The translations under genes were made by a program, and so were the position numbers. This document shows positions 1 through 7,608 of a DNA stretch of 64,000 nt, in pieces (within the stretch, counting starts at the first letter, position 1; every line of letters begins with the position of its first letter). The stretch comes from Planctomycetota bacterium (GTDB lineage: Bacteria; Planctomycetota; Phycisphaerae; Phycisphaerales; SM1A02), in the NCBI GenBank assembly GCA_022568135.1, contig JADFFQ010000001.1, forward strand, positions 104,694 to 168,693, in the 5' to 3' direction. The notes under the pieces are model-generated. The model saw only the letters and a program-made list of their open reading frames with translations. It did not search any database and had not been told where the DNA came from.

Positions 1-274
1 GACGTGTCGTCCGCCCAAGGGGGGTAGGGGTCATGGGGGCATAGGGTGGACCCAACATCAAGGCAATTGTGGGCGAATCCGGCGAGATCTGGCCAGAATC
101 TGGCCATCCGGGCCCAGAATCGGCCAATGCGGCCAACCTGGGCCCGGATGCCGATTCCTCGTCGTCGGGCCTTGCTGTCGGGGCCGCGTCGCGCATCATG
201 CCAGCGGGTTCGAGCGAGCAGGTCGCCGCGATGAAGCGCCCTGCAATGGCCGCCTTGGGCGTTGGAGAATTCCA

Positions 275-996
275 GTGATGTCAGATGCACAGCAATCTAC
301 GGACTCGTCGGCTGGACCCTCGACAACCGGGCGTCTCAGCGCCGGCCGTCGAAGCATTCGTGTTCCGGTCCGAGTGATGCTCGACGTGCAGGATGAATTG
401 AACGACTTGGCGGCGGCGCTCGGTTGTCTGATGGAGATACGGTCGGTTCTTCGGGTGATGGGCGAGGTCGTTGAGCCGGCAGAGGCCTCGGTCGGCAAGC
501 CCAGCGCGGATCGAATCGGAACTGCTGCTGCGGAGCTCTTCGAAGGATCGCTCGACGAGTACCTGACCGACGCGGCATGGACGGTGCACCGCCAGACAGA
601 CGCGGAAGTTCTCGTCGATCTGGCCAGCGCCCCGGACACGATCACGACCTGCGTGCAATTGCGGCTGTACCGGCTCCACGCGCTGCTGAGGATGGCCTGC
701 ACATCTCAGAAACGAGGTGCTCCCGCCCATCGCAGGAGCTTGAGGCCCGTTTCCGCAAGATGGCGTGTGCCCTAAGGCGGTTTTACGCCTTGGGGCGCCG
801 GTCTCGAAACTGGCGCCGCCCCAAGATTCTCAAACACTTACGACGACGCGCACGTGCCAGCGTGCGGCACCACGAGGATGTAGTCTCATTTGAGCACATC
901 ATGTCCGATCTGGCCGACCTCGGCGCCCAGCTCGACGGGGCTCGGGCCAAATCGCTTCAGTTGCTGGAGGAGTGCATGCGATGTCGCCAGGGATGA
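275..996 (+). pseudogene. Hypothetical protein, probably frameshifted
   Basis: Two overlapping plus-strand open frames look like halves of one protein. The first (275-775) has plausible acidic helical composition up to about 690, then turns arginine- and proline-rich. The second frame is convincing only from about 705 to 996, where it reads ELEARFRKMACALRRFY and later HIMSDLADLGAQLDGARA. A one-base indel near 690-715 would join them into one protein of about 240 residues. I recognise no family. The alternative is two unrelated small frames or decayed DNA. Nothing convincing precedes position 275. Confidence 0.35.
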
Positions 997-1094
997 TGCC
1001 AACATCCGGGCAGACTAAGAGCACTGATCGCGCCGTCGACTAAACGGAAGTCTGTGTACAATCAGCAGTACTGAGTTTTCGCCAGGGACAGGAG

Positions 1095-2084
1095 TGCCTT
1101 GTAGAAAAGCTCGGCGTTGAGCCGACGTAGAGTGTATGAGCACCGCCTGCAAGTCACCAGGGATGGTGGCGGCGGTCGCGTTGGCCATCGGCGACAGGAT
1201 GTTGCCACAGTATGGCCATCGATACAGTCGCCACGATTTTCAACTCGCGCAACTCTTCGCCTGCCTCGTGGTGCGCAAGTTCTTCCGCACCGATTACCGC
1301 GGCATCGTTGCGATTATCGAGGACTGGCCGCTGGTGCGTGAGAAGCTGCGACTGAACAAGACGCCGCACTTCACAACCCTGCAAAAAGCTGAGCGACGCC
1401 TACTTACCGACCCTCTGATTCGCAAGTATCTTACACAAACGGTTGAGGCATTTTATGATCGAGAATGGCGATCGATCGATGTGAGCAACACCGCGCATAG
1501 CATCGAACTCGTCGCCGCCGACTCAACCGGCTTCATGCTTGATCGGGCGAGCCGGTACTTCATCACGCGTCGATCCCGAGCGCCGAATCTCTGGCAAACC
1601 ACGACGTATCGACGCTTCGCCAAGCTTGCGATCGTCATCGACTGTGACACACATTTGATTCTGGCTACTTACCGCGGGATGGGACCGCGCCCCGATGTCG
1701 ATGAACTCCAATCACTGCTCGATGGCATGTGTACCAATGCGGTACCCCAACAACTCGTCGCCGATGGCGGCTACGATTCACAACACAATCATCATCTCTT
1801 GCGCGATGTGTACAACATCGAATCACTTATTCCCGCGGTCCATGGCCGACCGATCCGCCGGTGGCGGACCGACCAATCGATGGCGCTGGCTGATGGCCAC
1901 CGAGTTCGATGAAGAAACGTACGGTCAGCGCTGGCAGGTCGAGACGGTGATGTTCATGCTCAAGCGACATCAGGGTGCGGCCCTCACCGCCCGGACCTAT
2001 CACACCCGTAGGCGTGAGATGGGACTCTTGGCCATCACCCACAACATCATGATCGTCCTGCCAGAAGAGCCTTTCTACAGGGCA
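1095..2084 (+). mobile_element. IS element A (990 bp) with terminal inverted repeats and 9-bp target duplication
   Basis: The ends are 18-bp imperfect inverted repeats: TGCCTTGTAGAAAAGCTC at 1095-1112 and the complement of GAGCCTTTCTACAGGGCA at 2067-2084, with two mismatches. The 9-mer GGACAGGAG flanks both sides (1086-1094 and 2085-2093), an exact target duplication. The ends and length resemble the IS element at 25,564-26,549. The single gene inside encodes a DDE transposase, so the element belongs to the IS4/IS5 superfamily. The exact target duplication implies a fairly recent insertion, although the transposase is now frameshifted. The pre-insertion target was noncoding or unrecognised sequence upstream of the first glycosyltransferase. 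Confidence 0.9.
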
Positions 2085-2144
2085 GGACAGGAGTATTTTG
2101 AGGGTACAGGACTTTTGCCACGGGCTGCTAGATATTTTTGCTGA
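1136..2144 (+). pseudogene. IS4/IS5-superfamily DDE transposase, frameshifted
   Basis: The first frame (1136-1912) carries the N-terminal part, the first catalytic Asp in VAADSTGF and the second in VADGGYDS. Near 1850-1865 the coding signal moves to another frame, which continues as YGQRWQVETVMFMLKRHQG. This contains the Y-(2)-R-(3)-E-(6)-K signature with the catalytic Glu. There is no A-rich slippery heptamer at the shift, so inactivation by an indel is more likely than programmed frameshifting. The second frame has no stop before the right inverted repeat. It reads through the IS end into target DNA and stops at 2144, so the last ~20 residues are not native. Confidence 0.85.
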
Positions 2145-2320
2145 GCTATAACTCCCATCATGACTCCTGGCTCTCGTTGGGTTGCACCGCTCGGATTTGA
2201 TTGTACACTGGCGCTCTTCAGCAGACGCCAGTGGCGCATCGAAGATTGGCCGGAAATCCTTCTCCGAGGATGGCACGGATCTACCGGGGGAGAGGAGCCA
2301 AGCGCCACAGGAGAGGACAC

Positions 2321-3544
2321 TTGCAACGAGGTATTCTCGTCAACGACCGTTGCCTGTACACCGCCGGAGCAGGGGTCTCGATATATCTGCGTAACGTGTT
2401 GGCACACTGGCCTGACGATCCGTCGCTGCCACTGGTAGGCATGGTGACACATCGCCTCCACCGGAAGCGAACCTGGCCCACAGGACCCGAGTCGAAAGAC
2501 AAACGCCACCAGCCCCTTCCCTTGCATGATCTTACGATCCCGGGGACTCGACAATCGTTGGCGCGGTTGGCCAGGCATTGGGTGGCGCATCCAGCCTATA
2601 AGCAGGCCATTCATATCGAACTATGGCACGGCGGATACGCGGGGTTGTGGGAGCCAAACCAGCTGGCTGCCGCCGCGACCGACATGACCGTGACGACGAT
2701 CCACGACCTTTCGCTGCTCGAACATCCACAGTGGCACCCTACCGACCGAGTCAAACGATGGGAGCACGATATCGAGCGGACGCTCGCCGTGACGAACCAT
2801 TGGATCGCGGTGTCCGAGTTTACCCGCAGCCGAATGATTGAGTTGCTCGGGGTCGATGCTGAGACAGTGTCGGTCGCGCTGTTGGCGGCACGTCGATTGA
2901 TCTATCCCCAGGGCCCAGTGCTTGAGGCGGAGCGCGCCGCGCTCGGACTGCCACGCCGATATCTGCTTCATGTCGGCACGTTGGAGCCACGCAAGAACAT
3001 CTCCATCCTCCTCGACGCCTACGCCCATCTTACCCCAGCCGAGCGAGGAGCCTGCGGGCTGGTGCTCGCCGGCGGGATCGGGTGGGGCTCGAATTCATTC
3101 TGGCAGAGCTTGATCAATCACCGGATGGCTGATTACACGCTGACCACCGGATACGTTAGCGATGGTGATCTTGGGGTGCTGATCGCGGGCGCTGAGGCCC
3201 TCTTGCAGCCGTCATTTTATGAAGGCTTTGGTCTGCCGATCCTCGAGGCCATGGCCTGCGGCTGTCCAGTGTTCTGCTCAGACATTGCCTCGTTCCATGA
3301 AGTGGGTGGCGGGGTATCCTGGTTCATCGACCCCAGTGATGGGGGGGCCTGGGCCGATGTAATGCGACAGGTCATCGACGAGCCGGCTTGCTTGCGGCAA
3401 CGCGGCGACGCCGGCCGCAAGCGGGCGGCCCAGTTTACGTGGCAGAAGACGGCCGAAGCCCATCACCGCGTTTGGGACGGCCTGTCTGCCCAGGGGGATC
3501 GAACTCGGCCTGACCAGTGCAGAGCGAAAGGCTTGGAAAATTGA
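2321..3544 (+). CDS. Glycosyltransferase family 4 (GT-B fold)
   Basis: About 407 residues. It probably transfers an activated sugar during surface-glycan assembly on the cytoplasmic side. The N-terminus reads GILVNDRCLYTAGAGVSIYL, the donor/acceptor Rossmann start of GT4 enzymes. The nucleotide-sugar domain begins at LHVGTLEPRKN and carries the E-x7-E motif (E301 and E309) in FYEGFGLPILEAM. A TTG start at 2321 is chosen because AGGAGAGG lies at 2309-2316 with 4-nt spacing and homology begins there. An ATG at 2201 would add 40 low-complexity residues. It is followed by the ABC exporter genes on the same strand. IS element A lies just upstream and may have separated it from its original promoter. 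Acceptor and donor cannot be told from sequence. Confidence 0.85.
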   Translation: MQRGILVNDRCLYTAGAGVSIYLRNVLAHWPDDPSLPLVGMVTHRLHRKRTWPTGPESKDKRHQPLPLHDLTIPGTRQSLARLARHWVAHPAYKQAIHIELWHGGYAGLWEPNQLAAAATDMTVTTIHDLSLLEHPQWHPTDRVKRWEHDIERTLAVTNHWIAVSEFTRSRMIELLGVDAETVSVALLAARRLIYPQGPVLEAERAALGLPRRYLLHVGTLEPRKNISILLDAYAHLTPAERGACGLVLAGGIGWGSNSFWQSLINHRMADYTLTTGYVSDGDLGVLIAGAEALLQPSFYEGFGLPILEAMACGCPVFCSDIASFHEVGGGVSWFIDPSDGGAWADVMRQVIDEPACLRQRGDAGRKRAAQFTWQKTAEAHHRVWDGLSAQGDRTRPDQCRAKGLEN

Positions 3545-3747
3545 ATGGATGAGCGTCGCGATCCGGGGCAGTTGAAGCATGGCCGAGGCCCGTTGCACCG
3601 CGAAGGCGGCTGCCATACGGTAACATCGCCTTCGCCTCACGGATGGCGGATAAGCCCTCCAACGGCAAGGCGCTTCGGAACCGTTACGCGCGACGGCAAC
3701 CGGAGTGTCTCGCATCCTATCGCACGGTGACCCAGGAAGAGCCGACG

Positions 3748-4614
3748 ATGTCCCAGCCATCTTCGACTGACCCAGCATTCACCACTGACACGGATCGGTC
3801 AATTGCTCAGCAGTTTTTTCTCGCCAGGTGGTTCCATTGCATCCGAGATGATCTTCGTCAGCTCGTTGCCGGACGGCACGTGATCCATGAGTTCGTCTCG
3901 GCCACCCTACGCGTCCGGTACCAGAGAGGCTTTCTGGGCTTCTTCTGGACCCTCCTTCACCCGCTGCTGATGCTCACGGTGTTGAGTGTCGTATTCAGCA
4001 GGATCCTGCGATTTGAAATTGATCACTATCCGGTGTTCCTGTTCAGTGGGCTGATCCCCTGGCAGTTTTTCTCGGCTTCTCTATCCAACTCCAGCATGTC
4101 GCTGCTGACCAACCAAGGGTTGATCCGCAAGATCAGCGTCTATCTCCTGCTGTTCCCAGTCTCCGACCTGATGGTCGCCGTGGTCAATATGGTCTTCGCG
4201 ATGATCGCGATGTTCATTCTTCTGATATTTCTCGGGGCCCACGTCAGCGTGCACCTGATCCTCGTTCCCGTCGGACTGATATTTCTGTTCATCTTCACGC
4301 TTGGCGTCTCACTTATCGCCATGACGCTGACGACCTTCTTTCGAGACTTCGAGCACTTGATCAGCGTCCTTCTTCAGGCACTCTTTTTCACCACGCCGAT
4401 CTTCTACCCTGCCTCGGCCGTGCCCCAGCTCGCTCCGCTGCTCAACGCCAATCCTCTCTCCTGGATCCTGGTGTTCTTTCACGACGGTCTCTACAACCAT
4501 GCCTGGCCATCGGCCCAGACGTGGGTCATCACCTCGGCAGCATCGCTGAGCATGCTACTGGTCGGTTACCTGCTGTACAAACGGTACGAGCATGAGTACA
4601 TCTTCCGTCTGTAA
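3748..4614 (+). CDS. wzm: Polysaccharide ABC transporter permease (Wzm-like, ABC-2 type)
   Basis: A 288-residue integral membrane protein with about six hydrophobic segments between residues ~65 and ~285. The segment RVRYQRGFLGFFWTLLHPL before the first membrane helix is typical of O-antigen/teichoic-acid exporter permeases, as is the FTTPIFYPASAVP loop. It would form the channel moving lipid-linked glycan across the inner membrane together with the downstream ATPase. ATG 3748 is preferred over 3643 because AGGAAGA precedes it at 7 nt. The gene overlaps the ATPase gene by 23 nt, a sign of translational coupling. Confidence 0.9.
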   Translation: MSQPSSTDPAFTTDTDRSIAQQFFLARWFHCIRDDLRQLVAGRHVIHEFVSATLRVRYQRGFLGFFWTLLHPLLMLTVLSVVFSRILRFEIDHYPVFLFSGLIPWQFFSASLSNSSMSLLTNQGLIRKISVYLLLFPVSDLMVAVVNMVFAMIAMFILLIFLGAHVSVHLILVPVGLIFLFIFTLGVSLIAMTLTTFFRDFEHLISVLLQALFFTTPIFYPASAVPQLAPLLNANPLSWILVFFHDGLYNHAWPSAQTWVITSAASLSMLLVGYLLYKRYEHEYIFRL

Positions 4615-5407
4615 CGTTGACGCCAGTACTCACCCATCGGCGATGATCGATGTGGCTGGTGTTTCGATGCGCTTCCGCAGCTACGGAGATACGCTGCCGA
4701 GCCTCAAGCAGATTGTCCTCAACAAGCTCCATCGCCGACAATACAAGAAGACCACCGAATTCTGGCTCTATCGTGATCTCAACTTGACGATCAGGCAGGG
4801 GTCCCGAGTCGGCATTGTCGGCCCGAACGGTGCCGGCAAGAGCACACTGCTCAAGATGATAAGCGGCATCTATCGTCCCACGAAAGGGACGATCCGCGTT
4901 CGGGGTCGTATCGCCCCACTTATCGAGCTCGGGGCAGGCATGCTTCCCGAATTGTCGGGATCCGAGAACATCATTATCAATGGCGTACTCATGGGCTTCT
5001 CGCCTCGCCAAATGCGGAAAAAGATTCAGCGTATCCTGGAATTCGCGGGCCTTCAGGAATTCTGGGACATGCCGATCAAGTATTACTCTTCGGGCATGCT
5101 CATGCGCCTCGCCTTCTCGACCGCGACAGACATCGATCCTGAGATCCTGCTCATCGACGAGGTCTTCGCGAGCGGGGACGCCGAGTTCATGGAGAAAGCA
5201 AAAACCAGGATGGGAAACCTGATGGACGAGTCACATATCGTCGTGATGGTCAGCCATCAGCTCGATCTCATCAAGCAGTTATGCACGCGGGCACTCTGGA
5301 TCGACCACGGCCGAATCGTTGCCGATGGCGAACCGCCCGAGGTGATCCGGCAGTATCTCGAGGTCGCCATGGGCGGCGAGGCTGGCTCGCGCGCTGCAAG
5401 TAGCTGA
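4592..5407 (+). CDS. wzt: Polysaccharide ABC transporter ATP-binding protein (Wzt-like, short form)
   Basis: A 271-residue ATPase of the exporter. Walker A is GPNGAGKS (residues 77-84), the signature region is YYSSGMLMRLAFS and Walker B is ILLIDEVFA, followed by an H-loop in VSHQ. An N-terminal stretch of about 50 residues precedes the core, as in other capsule/O-antigen ATPases. It ends about 20 residues past the nucleotide-binding domain, so it lacks the C-terminal glycan-recognition domain of E. coli O9a-type Wzt. Export specificity is therefore likely set elsewhere. It overlaps the permease gene and shares its operon. Confidence 0.92.
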   Translation: MSTSSVCNVDASTHPSAMIDVAGVSMRFRSYGDTLPSLKQIVLNKLHRRQYKKTTEFWLYRDLNLTIRQGSRVGIVGPNGAGKSTLLKMISGIYRPTKGTIRVRGRIAPLIELGAGMLPELSGSENIIINGVLMGFSPRQMRKKIQRILEFAGLQEFWDMPIKYYSSGMLMRLAFSTATDIDPEILLIDEVFASGDAEFMEKAKTRMGNLMDESHIVVMVSHQLDLIKQLCTRALWIDHGRIVADGEPPEVIRQYLEVAMGGEAGSRAASS

Positions 5408-5559
5408 TGATCCGATGCGAGGGCGGTCGGAATGGGCGGCGTCAAACGTCCGATCGATGGCCCGGGCCCTTGCCTTCAGGAGACGAAGCTGGATAATGCC
5501 ATCTCCGGCTGGTCAACGCAGTGTCTGCTCGCAGTCCGCATCTGACAGCTGATTCTTCC

Positions 5560-7590
5560 ATGCCGAAGTTTATTCTCATCGATCAGTCGCTGACTGACGT
5601 CGTCGGTCATCATTACGAGTATGCGTGTCGTGTGCTCGAGGCGGCACGAGAGCTCGGCTATAGGCCCATCCTGGCCACGCACCGCCGCTACCAGGGCACC
5701 GAAACTCACCACTTCCTCGTCTTCCCGATTTACCGCTATCGGTGTCTTGAGCAGCCGATCCGAATCCGCGAAGCGCTTTCCAAGCTCGTCTCGCTCGAGA
5801 TGTGGCGCCGCCTCTCGTCGGTACGTCAAATCGTGCAGATCTTCGGCCGACGCTTCGCGGGCGCCAACGCGACTCCACCCACCATCCCCGCTGACCGCAC
5901 GACCACCGCCGCATCCTCGCAGCCGGCACTGCCCGCGGAGATCCGCAAGTTCGTGACCAACTCACCCGCGCCCGACACCCTGGGCGTGCGTCGCGGCCAG
6001 AATGGTTCGAGACGCGGGTTAGCCAACATCTTTTCGCGCATCCTGACCCTTCCGATGGCGATGCTCATGTACCCTCTTCGGTACCGGCAACAACTTCTCC
6101 GCCCGTGGCGCAACATCATCAAGAGATGTGCGTTCGCCAACGATACCTGCAAACTGCTGCGCCGAATTCAGCTCGATGACGGCGATATCGTATTTCTACC
6201 CATGCTCACCGACGTCGAGATGCTCGGACTGCTGAAGTACTACCGGAGAAACCAAGGATCAAAGAAAGCATCGTGGCACCTTCTGTTTCGATGGAACATT
6301 TACGCCGGCCGCGATCCGCAATACTCAGACCAGGATCATACCCTGCGGCGGGTCCACCAGCGGTTTTGCAGCTTTACGAAGAAGCTTAGCGGCCAGCGGG
6401 TATTCCTCTACACCGACACCGACCAGTTGAGCCATCAGTATAACCGGCTTGCCGTCAGCCGATTCCGAACGCTACCTATCCCGGTCGCTGAAGATTTCCG
6501 ATCCAGCACCCCGCCCACCTCCGATCACCCAGTGCTTACCATCCTCTACGCCGGCGACGCGCGCACGGAGAAAGGTTACGCACATTTGCCGCACATCGTG
6601 CGCAACTTGTGGCCAGACTACATCGCCACTGGTCGCGTTCGGTTTACGATCCAGTCCCATTTCAACATCCGCGAAGGTGAACCGCTTAGTGCCCGCGCTC
6701 GCGCCGTGTTACAGGCGTATCCCCCTGATCGGGTCAACCTGCTATTTCATCCTCTGCACCGCCACGCGTACCGCGATCTCATCACCAGTGCGGATATTGT
6801 ATTGATCACGTATGACCGCGATGAGTACTACGCGCGCAGCTCGGGAATTTTTGCTGAGGCGCTCGTCGCAGGGTTGCCCGTTATCGTCCCATCCGGATCG
6901 TGGATGTCGCTCCAGCTCAATGATGCCATCCATGAATACCACAACCGCCTGGTGAGCAACAGCAGCCTCTATAGCGAACTCTCGCCCGATCAACTCCAGT
7001 GGCGCGATGACAACGCGCCCGACGCCCAGCCCTATGACCATAGGAGCGATCGTCTCCTCCTGCACGGACTAAACCCGATATCGTGCTGCTTCTTGGTTCC
7101 CAGGGGTGCGACGCACTTACTGTGCACGTTTCAGCAGACCCAAGGCACATCAGGTCACTTTGTGAATGTCCAGATCAGATTGCGGAGTGAGGCGGGCGAA
7201 ACGATTCGCCAAGCGCATCATGTCATCGGTGGTCAGGAGCACATGCGCTGTTCAGCTTTGTTCAGAATCGATCCCCCCGCGCGCCGCGCGCGGCTGGAAA
7301 TCAGCAGCGCGTTTTCGCACGGACCGCTTTCGCTTGCCGGGCTCGGGATCCGGTTCCTCTCGCTCAACGACGATCCTCAAAGCGCCGTCGGCATGGTCTA
7401 TCATGAACCGCACGAGATCCCGGCGGCGATTCGTGAGATCGCCGACCACTATCCCCATTATCGAAGATCTGTTGGCGCCTTCTCCGAAACATGGGCCGCA
7501 TTCCACAATGCTGCTCGATTGTGCTGCGAGCTTACATCACGAGCTGCACAGCCTGAACAGCCAATGAGCGCTCAAGCTACGCTGGTATAG
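5560..7590 (+). CDS. Glycosyltransferase-like protein with an inserted beta-rich domain
   Basis: About 676 residues from ATG 5560; a GTG at 5521 in the same frame is the alternative start. Residues 1-~90 read MPKFILIDQSLTDVVGHHYE, a Rossmann-like start. The nucleotide-sugar half begins at LTILYAGDARTEKGYAHLP, with FAEALVAGLPVIVPSGSW as the GT4 C-terminal loop. About 150 residues of beta-rich sequence follow (SCCFLVPRGATHLLCTFQQT to GLGIRFLSL). A helix-rich tail typical of the very end of GT4 domains (IPAAIREIADHYPHYRRS) comes after it. The C-terminal Rossmann domain therefore appears interrupted by a carbohydrate-binding-like insert. It follows the exporter genes on the same strand and ends tail-to-tail with the next gene. 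Confidence 0.7.
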   Translation: MPKFILIDQSLTDVVGHHYEYACRVLEAARELGYRPILATHRRYQGTETHHFLVFPIYRYRCLEQPIRIREALSKLVSLEMWRRLSSVRQIVQIFGRRFAGANATPPTIPADRTTTAASSQPALPAEIRKFVTNSPAPDTLGVRRGQNGSRRGLANIFSRILTLPMAMLMYPLRYRQQLLRPWRNIIKRCAFANDTCKLLRRIQLDDGDIVFLPMLTDVEMLGLLKYYRRNQGSKKASWHLLFRWNIYAGRDPQYSDQDHTLRRVHQRFCSFTKKLSGQRVFLYTDTDQLSHQYNRLAVSRFRTLPIPVAEDFRSSTPPTSDHPVLTILYAGDARTEKGYAHLPHIVRNLWPDYIATGRVRFTIQSHFNIREGEPLSARARAVLQAYPPDRVNLLFHPLHRHAYRDLITSADIVLITYDRDEYYARSSGIFAEALVAGLPVIVPSGSWMSLQLNDAIHEYHNRLVSNSSLYSELSPDQLQWRDDNAPDAQPYDHRSDRLLLHGLNPISCCFLVPRGATHLLCTFQQTQGTSGHFVNVQIRLRSEAGETIRQAHHVIGGQEHMRCSALFRIDPPARRARLEISSAFSHGPLSLAGLGIRFLSLNDDPQSAVGMVYHEPHEIPAAIREIADHYPHYRRSVGAFSETWAAFHNAARLCCELTSRAAQPEQPMSAQATLV

Positions 7591-7608
7591 CCTCAGCCGC
7601 TTGCGCAC

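Noticed and set aside
1850..1865. Programmed frameshifting in the IS element A transposase
   Set aside because: No A-rich slippery heptamer or obvious stimulatory hairpin is visible at the shift, so a disabling indel is simpler.
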